Notes: a model not told the origin generated them from the letters alone. A DNA stretch of 50,866 nucleotides from Streptosporangiaceae bacterium NEAU-GS5 (GCA_017592665.1 JAGFNW010000050.1:1-50866), one strand, 5' to 3'; numbered from the stretch's first letter, positions 36,783-45,694 are shown. Translations and numbers: made by a program.

Positions 36783-39700
36783 ATGGCCCTGTCAGACACT
36801 CTGGCCGCCCTGGGGATCGGCGCGTTCGGCTCGTCGATGCCGGTGTTGGCCCCGTCGTGGACCGATTCGGCCGCCATCGCTTCCGATGTCACCGCCGAGC
36901 ACGGCGGGCTTGCCCTGTCGACCTCCGATGCCTGGTCGGCTCCCATCGGGGGGCAGGTGCGCACCGCCGCGGAGGCGGCCGAGCGCATCGGGCTCCTGCT
37001 GCGCGACGCCTCCGGCACGCCTATCTCCTCTACGGCGAGCGTGATATCCCTGCTCCCGCAGCAGTATCTGCGGCTGGCCCGGCTGTACGCCCTGGTCTTC
37101 GAAGACGCCGCGCCCGCGCGCCCCGCACGACCGGTCCCGGCTCATGTCGTGCTCTCGTCCGGTGGAGTCACCGACGGCGCCCTGCGGCCGGGGGATCCGC
37201 TTCCCGGCGGCCTGCTGTCGTTCCACGACCAGGCTGGGCAGCCGATCGACGCTGTGGCCGTGGCGGCCGCGTTCCTCGCGCTGCAGCGGACACACCCGCC
37301 GCTGCAGCATCGAGACCTCAGCGATCCCTTCGACCAGGATCCCCCGCTGGCCGATCTCGTCGCGGGCCTCCTATCCGGCGCCGATCCGATACGGATACGG
37401 CTGTCCGACGCCGACGGCCGGCCGTTCGACGGCGCGAACCTCACCGGGCTCACGGCCGTCGACGCCTCGGTCGGGCTGTTCTCGATCCCGGCGCTCACCA
37501 CGACCGTGGGCAAGGCGCCGCCCGGCCCAGGATTCACCGCGGAGGCGGCTCGCACCCGCCTGATCGGGCTCGCCACGACGGGACGGCTGGGCGACAGCGT
37601 GACATTCCCGTCCATGCCGCCGGGGACGTCCCTGGCCCGTGACTTCTTCTCCGTCCGCGTTGCCGACCTGCGCGCCTTTCTGTGCGGCACCCCGCCGGAC
37701 ACCTGGCAGGGCGCCCGCCTCGAACCACGCCCCGCCGTACGCCGCGGCGAACTGCTCACCCTCCTGGCCGACGGCAATGACGTATTGGGCGCGGCCACGA
37801 CCGCCCTAACCGGGGCGACGGCGGAGTCGCTGGCGGTGGCGCCCCTGATCGACGGGGCGTTCGCGGCCCCACCCGCCCCGAGTGTGGCGGCGCACTGGCC
37901 CGCCTTCCCCTCGCCGGTGGGCGCGGCCGCGGCGGCCGGTCCCATTCCCGCCGCGCTCGCGCTGACCGCGACCGCCGCCATAGCCAACGACGGGAATCCG
38001 GCCACCACCGACATCGACGTCGTATTGACCCTGCGCGGACTTCCCGCCGGAGCCGCCGTCCGCGCCTACCACCGGGTGTTCTCCGCCGCTGCGGTCGAAT
38101 CGCGCGGAGACGGCGCGGGCGGGGTCGCGGACGCCACCGGCACGGTCACCTTGCTGTTACGCGACCCGCTGGGACTGCGCCGCCCCGGCCAGGCGACTCC
38201 CGACCCGCTGCCCGCCTCGCCTTTGCTCCACGTCGATGTCGTCGTGGTCAAGCGGACCGGGGAGACGCGGGCCTTCGGCGATGTCTCCGCGCCGATCAGC
38301 GGCACCGCGGCGCTCCCGCCGGGCGCGGTGAACCTCTTCGGCGGCGCGACGCGCCGGGCGATCTGCGCGGCGGGCATTCTCGGCCTCGGGAGGATGCCCG
38401 CCCCGGCGGCCGGAACCTCGTCGGTCGCGGCGGCGCTCGCGCTGCTGAGCGAAGGTACGCCGCGCGACGCGCCCCGCCTGCCTGGAATGGCCCGCCGCGA
38501 CCTGCTGGTCGCCGGGCTCGCGTCCGCTGCGGGTGGTTCGTGGCGGTCCGTGCTGGCCGCCGGGCGGCTGGCCCCCGAACTCCACAACGCCTCCCCGCGC
38601 CTCGGCGCACCGGGAGGGGCGGGCGGCCGCGAGATCCAGACCGCCGGTGTCGCCACAGAGGGCGGCCGTCTGGCGTACGACATCGCCCGGGCCGCCTTGC
38701 GCCGTACGACGAGCATCTACACCCGGCTCGCGCCGCTCGCGACCGCCACGTGGGACGAGCCGCCGCAGTCGACGGCCGGATCCTTCTCGGGAGCCGTACT
38801 GCAGACCGTGGCGGCGGGATGCGAGACACCGGAGCTGTCCCTGCTGCGCACGCTCGGCATCGTCGACCCCGACGACCCGGCGTTCCCGCATGACTTCGAC
38901 ACCTTGCTCGATCAGGCGCGCGACTGGCTGACCCAGCTGGCCGGCCAGTTGCCCGGCGGCCTGCCGGGCTCGGTGAACACCCAGCTGAACGACTTCATCT
39001 CCGCACTCGGCGATCTGAAGGACAACGCCCCCGCGGACGAGTCCAGCAAGGAGAGGATCTTCAACGAGATCCTCCGCGAGATCGCCGCCAGCGGCTGGGG
39101 CCGCCGCGATGCGCAGTGGGCTCTTCGCGGCGCGCTCACCCGCGCCGAGCGGTTCGTCTACGTAGAGACGCCGGGCCTGGCCATGACCGCGGCGCCCGGC
39201 GCGGCGGACGCCTTCGCCGCCGACCTGTTCGGCGTGCTGGCCGCCCGGCTCACCGCGAATCCGGCGTTGCACGTGATCCTTTGCTGCCCCGCGCAACCGG
39301 ACTTCCCCTTCGGATTCAACCCGTTCACCGACTTCGAGCTGAAGTCCCGGCGGGACGCGATACTCGGCCTGCCGACGGCGTCCTCGGCCGACCCGGTGGC
39401 CTCCCGCGTGGTGGCCTTCCACCCGGTCGGCTTCCCCGGCAGGCCGAGCCGCCCCGAGTCGACCGTGGTGATCGTGGACGACGTCTGGGCGCTCATCGGA
39501 TCGTCGACTATGCGCCGCCGCGGGCTCGCCTTCGACGGCGGCGCGGACCTCGTGCTCACCGACGCGGAGCTGGTCGACGGGCGCTGCGCCTCCATCGCCG
39601 CCTTCCGCCGCGTTCTTCAGGCCGAACGACTCGGACTCCCGGCCGCCCCGGCACCCCCGGCCCTGCCGTCGTCGTCGCTCCTGCGGCTCGCGGACGGGGT

Positions 39701-39893
39701 CGAGGCCTTCCACGAAATCCGGGAGATGCTCAGAAGCGGCGGTTTGGGCAAGATCGAACGCCTGACCCCCGCCGAACCAATGGGCCGCCCCGCCGCCCCG
39801 GGAGCCGCCGACGTCGTCAATCCGGACGGCGAGACCCTCGACCTGGCTCAGCTCCTTGTCATCCTGGCCCTGGCTGGCTCCGCATCCGCCTGA
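36783..39893 (+). CDS. Giant-cluster third protein with degenerate phospholipase-D-like C-terminus
   Basis: 1036 residues; the ATG is 2 bp after the previous stop. The first ~770 residues are Ala/Pro/Gly-rich, with a likely beta-sandwich at about 390-520 (TDIDVVLTLRGLPAGAAVRAYHRV). Residues about 780-960 follow the second half of a PLD fold: RFVYVETPGLA, HVILCCPAQPD, then VVIVDDVWALIGSSTMRRRGLAFDGG. In active PLD enzymes this last block starts HxKxxxxD; here the positions are Glu892, Thr894 and Asp899, so the catalytic His and Lys are missing. Only this one HKD-type site is visible. A non-catalytic binding role is therefore more likely than phosphodiester cleavage. Confidence 0.82.
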   Translation: MALSDTLAALGIGAFGSSMPVLAPSWTDSAAIASDVTAEHGGLALSTSDAWSAPIGGQVRTAAEAAERIGLLLRDASGTPISSTASVISLLPQQYLRLARLYALVFEDAAPARPARPVPAHVVLSSGGVTDGALRPGDPLPGGLLSFHDQAGQPIDAVAVAAAFLALQRTHPPLQHRDLSDPFDQDPPLADLVAGLLSGADPIRIRLSDADGRPFDGANLTGLTAVDASVGLFSIPALTTTVGKAPPGPGFTAEAARTRLIGLATTGRLGDSVTFPSMPPGTSLARDFFSVRVADLRAFLCGTPPDTWQGARLEPRPAVRRGELLTLLADGNDVLGAATTALTGATAESLAVAPLIDGAFAAPPAPSVAAHWPAFPSPVGAAAAAGPIPAALALTATAAIANDGNPATTDIDVVLTLRGLPAGAAVRAYHRVFSAAAVESRGDGAGGVADATGTVTLLLRDPLGLRRPGQATPDPLPASPLLHVDVVVVKRTGETRAFGDVSAPISGTAALPPGAVNLFGGATRRAICAAGILGLGRMPAPAAGTSSVAAALALLSEGTPRDAPRLPGMARRDLLVAGLASAAGGSWRSVLAAGRLAPELHNASPRLGAPGGAGGREIQTAGVATEGGRLAYDIARAALRRTTSIYTRLAPLATATWDEPPQSTAGSFSGAVLQTVAAGCETPELSLLRTLGIVDPDDPAFPHDFDTLLDQARDWLTQLAGQLPGGLPGSVNTQLNDFISALGDLKDNAPADESSKERIFNEILREIAASGWGRRDAQWALRGALTRAERFVYVETPGLAMTAAPGAADAFAADLFGVLAARLTANPALHVILCCPAQPDFPFGFNPFTDFELKSRRDAILGLPTASSADPVASRVVAFHPVGFPGRPSRPESTVVIVDDVWALIGSSTMRRRGLAFDGGADLVLTDAELVDGRCASIAAFRRVLQAERLGLPAAPAPPALPSSSLLRLADGVEAFHEIREMLRSGGLGKIERLTPAEPMGRPAAPGAADVVNPDGETLDLAQLLVILALAGSASA

Positions 39894-39929
39894 CCGTCAC
39901 AGGGTCGACCAAGTGAGAATCAGAGCACT

Positions 39930-40116
39930 GTGGGGGCCGATTATTCGGTCACAGCCCTTGACCAGCCGATCTACCCAGTACATCGAGTCGACGGACCCAC
40001 GATTTGAGCGACCGCTTAGAACTCCTTGAGCAATCGCTCAAGCAGTCAACGCGCAGGGCCCGCTGGTCCGCCGATAGCTCCAGGTCAAAGGCCGTGGTCG
40101 AATAAGCGGACCCCAC
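39930..40116. mobile_element. MITE-like element, copy 1 (187 bp)
   Basis: The left arm begins gtgggggccgattattcggt and the right arm ends accgtggtcgaataagcgga-type inverse sequence with ccccac. About 34 bp of each end pair with roughly eight mismatches. An internal palindrome cttgagcaatcgctcaag lies near 40025. No coding capacity. Copy 2 is at 25211-25406, and a possible solo end is at 22376. Confidence 0.75.
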
Positions 40117-40129
40117 ATGCGCACCTGCG

Positions 40130-40450
40130 CGACGGATCTGGCACGTTCATCGTCATCGGGGAGGCGGGCACCGGCAAGTCGGCGATCCTCGCCCGTATCG
40201 TCACCCTCAGCGACCCGGCCTTCCGCAGGGACCCCCGATATGCCGCGGCCCTCGCCGACGCCCCGCGGGAGTCCGTGCCGCCGCCCGGCTCCGTCGACTT
40301 GGCCGTCCTTGCCCACAACAGGACTCTGAGGCTGTACTCGCCGAGCTCGCCACCCTGCTCGGGCTGCCTGCGGTGCCACACGGACCCGGCCGCCTCCCCG
40401 ACCTCCGCGTGACAAACACGCAGAGGGAGGTCAGGTCGCGGCGCCGTTGA
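40130..40450 (+). pseudogene. STAND/AAA NTPase fragment, frameshifted
   Basis: Reads GSGTFIVIGEAGTGKSAILA (a good Walker A), then RIVTLSDPAFRRDPRY and PPPGSVDLAVLAHNRT. After a one-base shift near 40320 it continues EAVLAELATLLGLPAVPHGPG. This is the start of the NTPase module found in actinobacterial STAND/WD40 conflict proteins. Both ends are missing; the 5' side is cut by the MITE. Confidence 0.7.
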
Positions 40451-40483
40451 CAGGCGGAAGGTCCCTCAGCAGCCGGTCCAAAT

Positions 40484-41659
40484 CCTGTTGGGCTCGAAAA
40501 TCCGATTCGGGCTGTGACCTGCGGCATTGACACGCGATCAAGCTGGCCCCTCTGACAGCATCACGACTCGTGTTCATCTCGCTGCTCTACATGACCGCCG
40601 TCCGGATGACCCAATTCCTACTACTCCGCCTGCGCACCGACACCAGCAGGGACATCGAGATCCTCGTCTTACGCCACCAGCTTGCCGTACTCCGTCGTCA
40701 GACTGGTCCGCTGCGGCCCGCTCCCGCCGACCGGGCGATCCTGACACTACTGTCCCAGCTGCTACCCCGAACCCGATGGCAGACGTTCATCGTCACCCCA
40801 GCCACGCTCCTTCGCTGGCACCGCGACATGATCCGACGAAAGTGGACCTACCCGCGCCGCAGCCCAGGACGTCCGCCGACCTCTTCCGAGATTCGCGCGC
40901 TGGTCCTGCGCCTGGCGGCGGAGAACCCGAACTGGGGGCACCAGGCATCCACGGGGAACTGGTCGGTCTCGGTTACACCGTGGCCGCCAGCACGGTCTGG
41001 CTCATCTTGAAACGGGCCGGCGTCGAATCCGCGCCACGCCGTACCGGACCAACATGGAAGCAGTTCCTCACCGCCCAGGCCAAGACAATGCTGGCCTGCG
41101 ACTTCTTCACCATCGAAACCGTGTTCCTCAAACGGATCTACGTGCTGTTCGTGATCGAAATAACCGCCCGCGGGTGCAACTGGTCGGGGTCACCGCCAAC
41201 CCGACCGGAGCATGGGTCACCCAACGAGCCCGAATCCTGCTCATGGACGCCGAGAGTTGGATCGATCAGATCAGATTCCTTATCCGCGACCGCGACAGCA
41301 AGTTCGTCGCCGCCTTCGACGCGGTATTCACCTCCATCGGCGTCCAGATCATCAGGACTCCTGCACGGGCGCCGGTCGCCAACTGCTACGCCGAACGCTG
41401 GGTGGGCACCGTCCGCCGCGAGTGCACCGACCGGATGCTGATCTTCAGCGAACGTCACCTGCAGAAGGTCCTGTCCGAGTACATCCGGCACTGCAACAGC
41501 CAATCGCCCGCACCGATCACTCGGCCAACGTCTGCCAGATCCGCGCTCAGAGGTGGCCGACCTTGAGCCGCACGCGTTACCCGACGCGAGGTCCTCGGCG
41601 GACTGATCAACGAATACACCCAGGTCGCATAGCCAAATCGAATATTCGAGCCCGACAGG
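40484..41659 (+). mobile_element. IS family beta, full length but decayed
   Basis: The ends are inverted repeats: cctgttgggctcgaaaatcc at left and the inverse of cctgtcgggctcgaatattc at right. No clear target duplication. A second copy, on the minus strand, is at 48902-50083. Confidence 0.75.
40570..41632 (+). pseudogene. Beta integrase-type transposase, frameshifted
   Basis: The GTG start gives FISLLYMTAVRMTQFLLLRL and EILVLRHQLAVLRRQ. A frameshift near 40940 moves the frame, which resumes as GIHGELVGLGYTVAAS and TMLACDFFTIETVFLKR. A second shift near 41170 leads to TANPTGAWVTQRA, LIRDRDSKF and NCYAERWVG, and the gene ends in GGLINEYTQVA. All three catalytic acids are present, but no single frame joins them. 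Confidence 0.85.
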
Positions 41660-41700
41660 GTGACCGTGATGACCATAGTTACGCGCGTCGTTGCGACTGC

Positions 41701-43593
41701 CTAGCCTCTATGCAGATCCCACAGCTCCACGGTGCCGTTGAGATTTCCTGTGACGGCCACGGTCGTGCCGAGGACGTCGCCCAGCGCCACAGCCCACACA
41801 CTGGTGTTCTGGTCGGGTAGTTGCCTGGCCAGACGGCCGCCTTCGGTGAGATCCCACAGGCGGCCGATGCCGTCTCCGACGCTGAGCGCGACCGTGTGGC
41901 CATCGAGCGTGCCTGCGGCCACTCCCCAGACCCAGTCCGTGTGCCCGATCAGAGGCGAGCCGAGTTGAACGCCTGCCGCCAGATCCCAGACTCGGACCGT
42001 CTTGTCAGGACCGCCGGTGATGGCGACCGGTTTCCCGCCGAGGTCTGTCATCGCGACCGCCTCGACTGGATCCCCGTGGCCGATCAGGGGAGCGTAACGG
42101 GGCCGGCCCGCGGTCAGATCCCACACCTGCAGGGTGTGATCCAGGCATCCGGCGAGCAGGATGTCGTGACCGTTCACCCGGCCGGAAGCCAGAGCGATTA
42201 CCTTGTCGGGGAAGGTGATGGGCTTGCCCAGCTGCCGCCGGGATCGCAGATCCCAGACGCGGACGGTGTGATCCTCCGACCCGGAGAAGGCGACCTGCCT
42301 GCCGTCGTATTCCCCCATGGCGATGGCCTTGATCGTGTCCTTGTGCCCGTGGAGCACGATCCCCCGCGGTGGCGAGGCACTCAGATCCCACACGCGCACG
42401 GTCTGGTCGACGCTGCCGCTGACAAGAACGGGCACGCCGTCGAGCCGACTCAGTCCGACTCCCCACACACCGCCGGTATGTCCTCTTAATGGCTCACCCA
42501 CGGGACGCCGAGTCCGCAGATCCCAGATCCGTACCGTCTTGTCCTCTCCACCGCTCACGGCGATGGGCGCTCCATTCAGCCCCTCCCCGATCGCGACATC
42601 CCAGACGCCCTTGGTGTGCCCGCTCAGCGCGGTACCCAGGGCGACGCCCCCGCTAGGGATCGGTGTGACCGGCGGCTCGGCATGGTTGAAGGAACGCCAG
42701 ACTGCCCAGCCGCCTCCGGCCAGGGCCGCCGCTCCCAGCGCACCGCCACCCATGAGAATCCGCCTTCGGGAGACGGCGGGCCGTCGTTTTCCGCCAGTGC
42801 GCGGCGAAGGCGCCAAGGTGACGCTGCGACGCGGTGGCACGCCGTCGTGATCTGCCGCGGCATCTGTCGCGGCATTCCGTGTGAACGGAAACCGGTCCGC
42901 CATGTCGGTGATCATTCGGTCCGGCAGCGGCAGCCCGCGTGACCGCAGGCGCTCACGGAGCGCGGGGTACAGTTCGGTGATCGTCAGCCAGGTGGATTCT
43001 CCAGGTAGCCCATCCTGGATCAGGTCGACGAACTGACCCGTGAACGACGTCATCGCGGTGGCCTGCGCGCCCGGCTCGACGACGTGGGCGGTCTTGTCGC
43101 CGTAGCTGGCCGTCAGCGTGATAACGCCCCGCGTGCCGACATATTCGGTGATTTCGCCGGCGGCCAAGGCTTCGACCGCCCGTCCCGAATAGCAGCAGTC
43201 CAAGATCACGATCTTGACCATGGCCGGGCTGTCCTGGAGGGATTCCCTGATCCGGCGGTAGTTGAGCGCGGTCTCCTCGAGCATGTCCACATCCGTGCTC
43301 GTCAGCAGCAAGCTCAGGTCGCCGTTACGCAGGACCTTGCCATGCCCCGCGAAGTAGAGCAGGAGCACGCCATGGGCGTCGGCGGCCAACTGCCGTATCT
43401 CTTTCAGGAGCGGGACGACCTTGACGGGATTTCTCCGTACGATGACCTGCTCGTCCTGCCAGCCGCACAGCGACGGGTCGACCAGGATTCGCCGCATCCC
43501 GTCCAGGCTGTTCTCCACGGCCCGGACGCTCGGCAGCCGGCGGTCAGTGTGATCCGCGGTCCCGATGAGAAGGGCACGCCTGTCGCCGTTCAC
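41701..43593 (-). CDS. Caspase-like peptidase / TM / WD40 protein (catalytic dyad intact)
   Basis: 630 residues; the GTG start overlaps the previous stop by four bases (GTGA), indicating coupled translation. The caspase (C14) domain has His84 in YFAGHG and Cys134 in VILDCCYSG, the expected dyad. A conserved MADRFPFTRNAA segment ends the domain at about 240. A basic KRRPAVSRRR run precedes one transmembrane helix (about 279-299), predicting an internal protease and external C-terminus. Seven WD40 repeats (ending WDL) complete a single propeller from about 323 to the end. It is the probable executioner of the EACC1 module: proteolysis released by propeller or partner sensing (inference). IS beta ends 42 bp beyond its stop. 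Confidence 0.92.
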   Translation of the reverse strand: MNGDRRALLIGTADHTDRRLPSVRAVENSLDGMRRILVDPSLCGWQDEQVIVRRNPVKVVPLLKEIRQLAADAHGVLLLYFAGHGKVLRNGDLSLLLTSTDVDMLEETALNYRRIRESLQDSPAMVKIVILDCCYSGRAVEALAAGEITEYVGTRGVITLTASYGDKTAHVVEPGAQATAMTSFTGQFVDLIQDGLPGESTWLTITELYPALRERLRSRGLPLPDRMITDMADRFPFTRNAATDAAADHDGVPPRRSVTLAPSPRTGGKRRPAVSRRRILMGGGALGAAALAGGGWAVWRSFNHAEPPVTPIPSGGVALGTALSGHTKGVWDVAIGEGLNGAPIAVSGGEDKTVRIWDLRTRRPVGEPLRGHTGGVWGVGLSRLDGVPVLVSGSVDQTVRVWDLSASPPRGIVLHGHKDTIKAIAMGEYDGRQVAFSGSEDHTVRVWDLRSRRQLGKPITFPDKVIALASGRVNGHDILLAGCLDHTLQVWDLTAGRPRYAPLIGHGDPVEAVAMTDLGGKPVAITGGPDKTVRVWDLAAGVQLGSPLIGHTDWVWGVAAGTLDGHTVALSVGDGIGRLWDLTEGGRLARQLPDQNTSVWAVALGDVLGTTVAVTGNLNGTVELWDLHRG

Positions 43594-45344
43594 GTCACCT
43601 CCCGCAGCCAGACGGTGCGGCCGCTGGTGAATGCCAGGGTCTGGCTGTGTGGTCTGAACACCACGTCAAAGACCGGCCCTTCTGTTGCCATGGCGCTGCG
43701 TGAGGTCCCTGTCGCCAGATCCCACAGCCGTACGGAATCGTCGTCGCCGCCCGTCACGAGCGTGCGCCCGTCCGGAGCCAGGGCGACACCGTGCACGATG
43801 TTCCTGTGGCCCGTGAGCGTGGCCGACAGCCGTGACGACCTGACATCCCAGATCCGGGCCGTGCGATCCCAGCTGCCGGAGACCAGGGTCCGGCCATCCG
43901 ATGTGAACGCCATCCTCGTGATAGCGCCGCGATGCCCGGAGAGCGTGGACATCTGGGTGATCGATCGCGTATCCCATAACCGGATGTGGAAATCGTTGGC
44001 GCCGGTCGCCAGCGTGCGCCCGTCAGGGCTGAACGTGACGCCCGCGATGGTGGCCGGATGCGGCAAAGTGGCGCGCAGCCTGCGTCGGGCGACGTCCCAG
44101 AGCTTGACGGTCCGATCGCTGCTCGCGCTGGCGAGCGTCCGGCCGTCGGGGCTGAACGCCAATCCCCACACCGTGAATTCGTGGCCGTCCGGCATCGCGG
44201 TGACGTGATCGCCCTGCCACAGCCGCACGGCCCCGGTGTTGGCCCCGAACGCGATGGATCGCCCGTCGGGTGAGACCTGAATTCCGTAGATGGCACCCGC
44301 ACGCCCGTCGACGGCGTCCTCGACGGCGCCCGTCTCGACCGTCCAGCGTCGGATCGTTCCATTCTTGTCGCCGGTGATGAGTGAGCGGCCATCGGGGGTG
44401 AAGGCCAGGCCGTAGACGGTGCTGCCGAGCGCGAGGAGTGGCCGGTCGGCGATGGCCGGCGAGGCCGCCGGCTCTAGCTTCCCGGACGTGTCAGGGCCAT
44501 GGACGATCGTAGGGGCGGCGGCCACCGCCGCGGCGGTCGCGGCCGACAGCCCCGCGATGAGCATGGCGCGGCGCTTGATGATCTGCCGGGGCGTGCCGGC
44601 GGGATGCGCCGCATTACGGGTGAAGGGCGCGCGGTCGGCCATGCCCGCGCCACGCTGATTGGGAGCGGGCAATCCCCGTGCTTCCAGTCGCGGGACGAGA
44701 TGCGTATAGAGGTCCCCGAGGCTGAGTGTGCCGGAGCCGTTGGGTATGCCCGTATGGATCAGATCCAGCAGTTCGGCCGTGAACGGCGTCGCCGTCCCGC
44801 CCGGAAGCGGATGCTTCGGTGCGTCGAGGTCGGCCGAGGTCATGGTGTAGGCGCCGTTGATGGCGGTGAGATCTGCCACGGACACGAAAGAGAAGGGCTC
44901 GATGACGCGCCCGGAGAAGGAGCAGTCGAGGATGACGATTTTCAGCCGGGCAGGCGTGGCGAGGATCGCGTCACGGACCCACGTGTAGTCGAGACCGGAA
45001 TCCTCCGCCACCGCGGCGTCGGTGTCGGCGAGTGCGAAGCAAGGGCGGCCGGAAGCGAGCAGGACCACGCTGCCCACATAGTAGAAGAACAGCACGTCGC
45101 CGGCCTGCTGGAGAGCCTTGCGCAGTGTCCGCTTGAACGCTTCGGCGTCCGAGGCGTTTTCGTGGACCTTCACCCGCCCGCGTGGCCAGCCGCACAATCT
45201 CGGATCCAGCAGCACCCGCCGCATCTGCCGCAGGCTCGCCGACGCGGCGGGGACCGGGTCGATCCGGCTGTCGGCGCTCCGGGTCGTTCCGACGAGAATC
45301 GCCGTCGAGCGAGCACGATCCAGCGTGTCAATCGCCGTCGTCAT
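43590..45344 (-). CDS. Pseudo-caspase / TM / WD40 protein (both catalytic residues lost)
   Basis: 584 residues from the ATG at 45344, which overlaps the EACC1 stop by 17 bp; a longer in-frame start would lie inside EACC1. The architecture equals the downstream caspase, including MADRAPFTRNAA and seven WD40 repeats after one transmembrane helix (about 259-281, preceded by KRR). However, the GHG motif is GSV (Ser92 in place of His) and DCC is DCS (Ser142 in place of Cys). Fold-defining strands and the surrounding sequence remain well conserved and the frame is intact, so it is a maintained pseudoenzyme rather than a decaying gene. A regulatory, scaffold or dimer-partner role for the active caspase is the natural inference. 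Confidence 0.9.
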   Translation of the reverse strand: MTTAIDTLDRARSTAILVGTTRSADSRIDPVPAASASLRQMRRVLLDPRLCGWPRGRVKVHENASDAEAFKRTLRKALQQAGDVLFFYYVGSVVLLASGRPCFALADTDAAVAEDSGLDYTWVRDAILATPARLKIVILDCSFSGRVIEPFSFVSVADLTAINGAYTMTSADLDAPKHPLPGGTATPFTAELLDLIHTGIPNGSGTLSLGDLYTHLVPRLEARGLPAPNQRGAGMADRAPFTRNAAHPAGTPRQIIKRRAMLIAGLSAATAAAVAAAPTIVHGPDTSGKLEPAASPAIADRPLLALGSTVYGLAFTPDGRSLITGDKNGTIRRWTVETGAVEDAVDGRAGAIYGIQVSPDGRSIAFGANTGAVRLWQGDHVTAMPDGHEFTVWGLAFSPDGRTLASASSDRTVKLWDVARRRLRATLPHPATIAGVTFSPDGRTLATGANDFHIRLWDTRSITQMSTLSGHRGAITRMAFTSDGRTLVSGSWDRTARIWDVRSSRLSATLTGHRNIVHGVALAPDGRTLVTGGDDDSVRLWDLATGTSRSAMATEGPVFDVVFRPHSQTLAFTSGRTVWLREVT

Positions 45345-45669
45345 CGCGCAGGATCCGATCCAGCAAACGCAGCGTTTCGTCGGCGTCGAGATTGCGCGTG
45401 TTGATTTCCGCACTGCCGTTCTTGGTCTTCACGGTGAGGTCCACACTGCGCGTGCGGCTGCTCAGATAGGCCATCAGAGATCGCGCGAGAACGGCTCCCA
45501 CGCCACTGGAACCCAATGCGACCATCAGCACGTCGGTGATGCCCGACAACTCGGCTCGCCCGTTCGGCACGGAGACCTTTCGGACTTTCCCCGCGAGGGC
45601 GCGCTCCTGCCGGAGCCACTCCAGCAGATTTCCGGCTTCATCACCGGCCACGCTGATTTCGCCTTCCAT
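45328..45669 (-). CDS. EACC1 (effector-associated constant component 1)
   Basis: 113 residues from the ATG at 45669 (MEGEISVAG). Order: short beta start, an acidic-basic helix (LLEWLRQERAL), a loop with a Gly, a hydrophobic helix (VLMVALGSSGVGAVLARSLMAYL), then basic residues and beta strands (SVDLTVKTKNGSAEINT), and a final helix. This matches EACC1, a constant partner of effector modules in actinobacterial conflict systems; its biochemical role is unsettled. Its stop overlaps the pseudo-caspase start, so the two are translationally coupled. A hairpin lies upstream, separating it from the peptidase gene and placing the module's own promoter in the short gap or the peptidase 3' end. Confidence 0.8.
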   Translation of the reverse strand: MEGEISVAGDEAGNLLEWLRQERALAGKVRKVSVPNGRAELSGITDVLMVALGSSGVGAVLARSLMAYLSSRTRSVDLTVKTKNGSAEINTRNLDADETLRLLDRILRDDDGD

Positions 45670-45694
45670 GGAATGATTATCCCAGAAGATCCGT

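Noticed and set aside
40484-41659. Target-site duplication around IS beta
   Set aside because: Flanks (caaat and gtgac) do not match; the same is true of the copy at 48902-50083.
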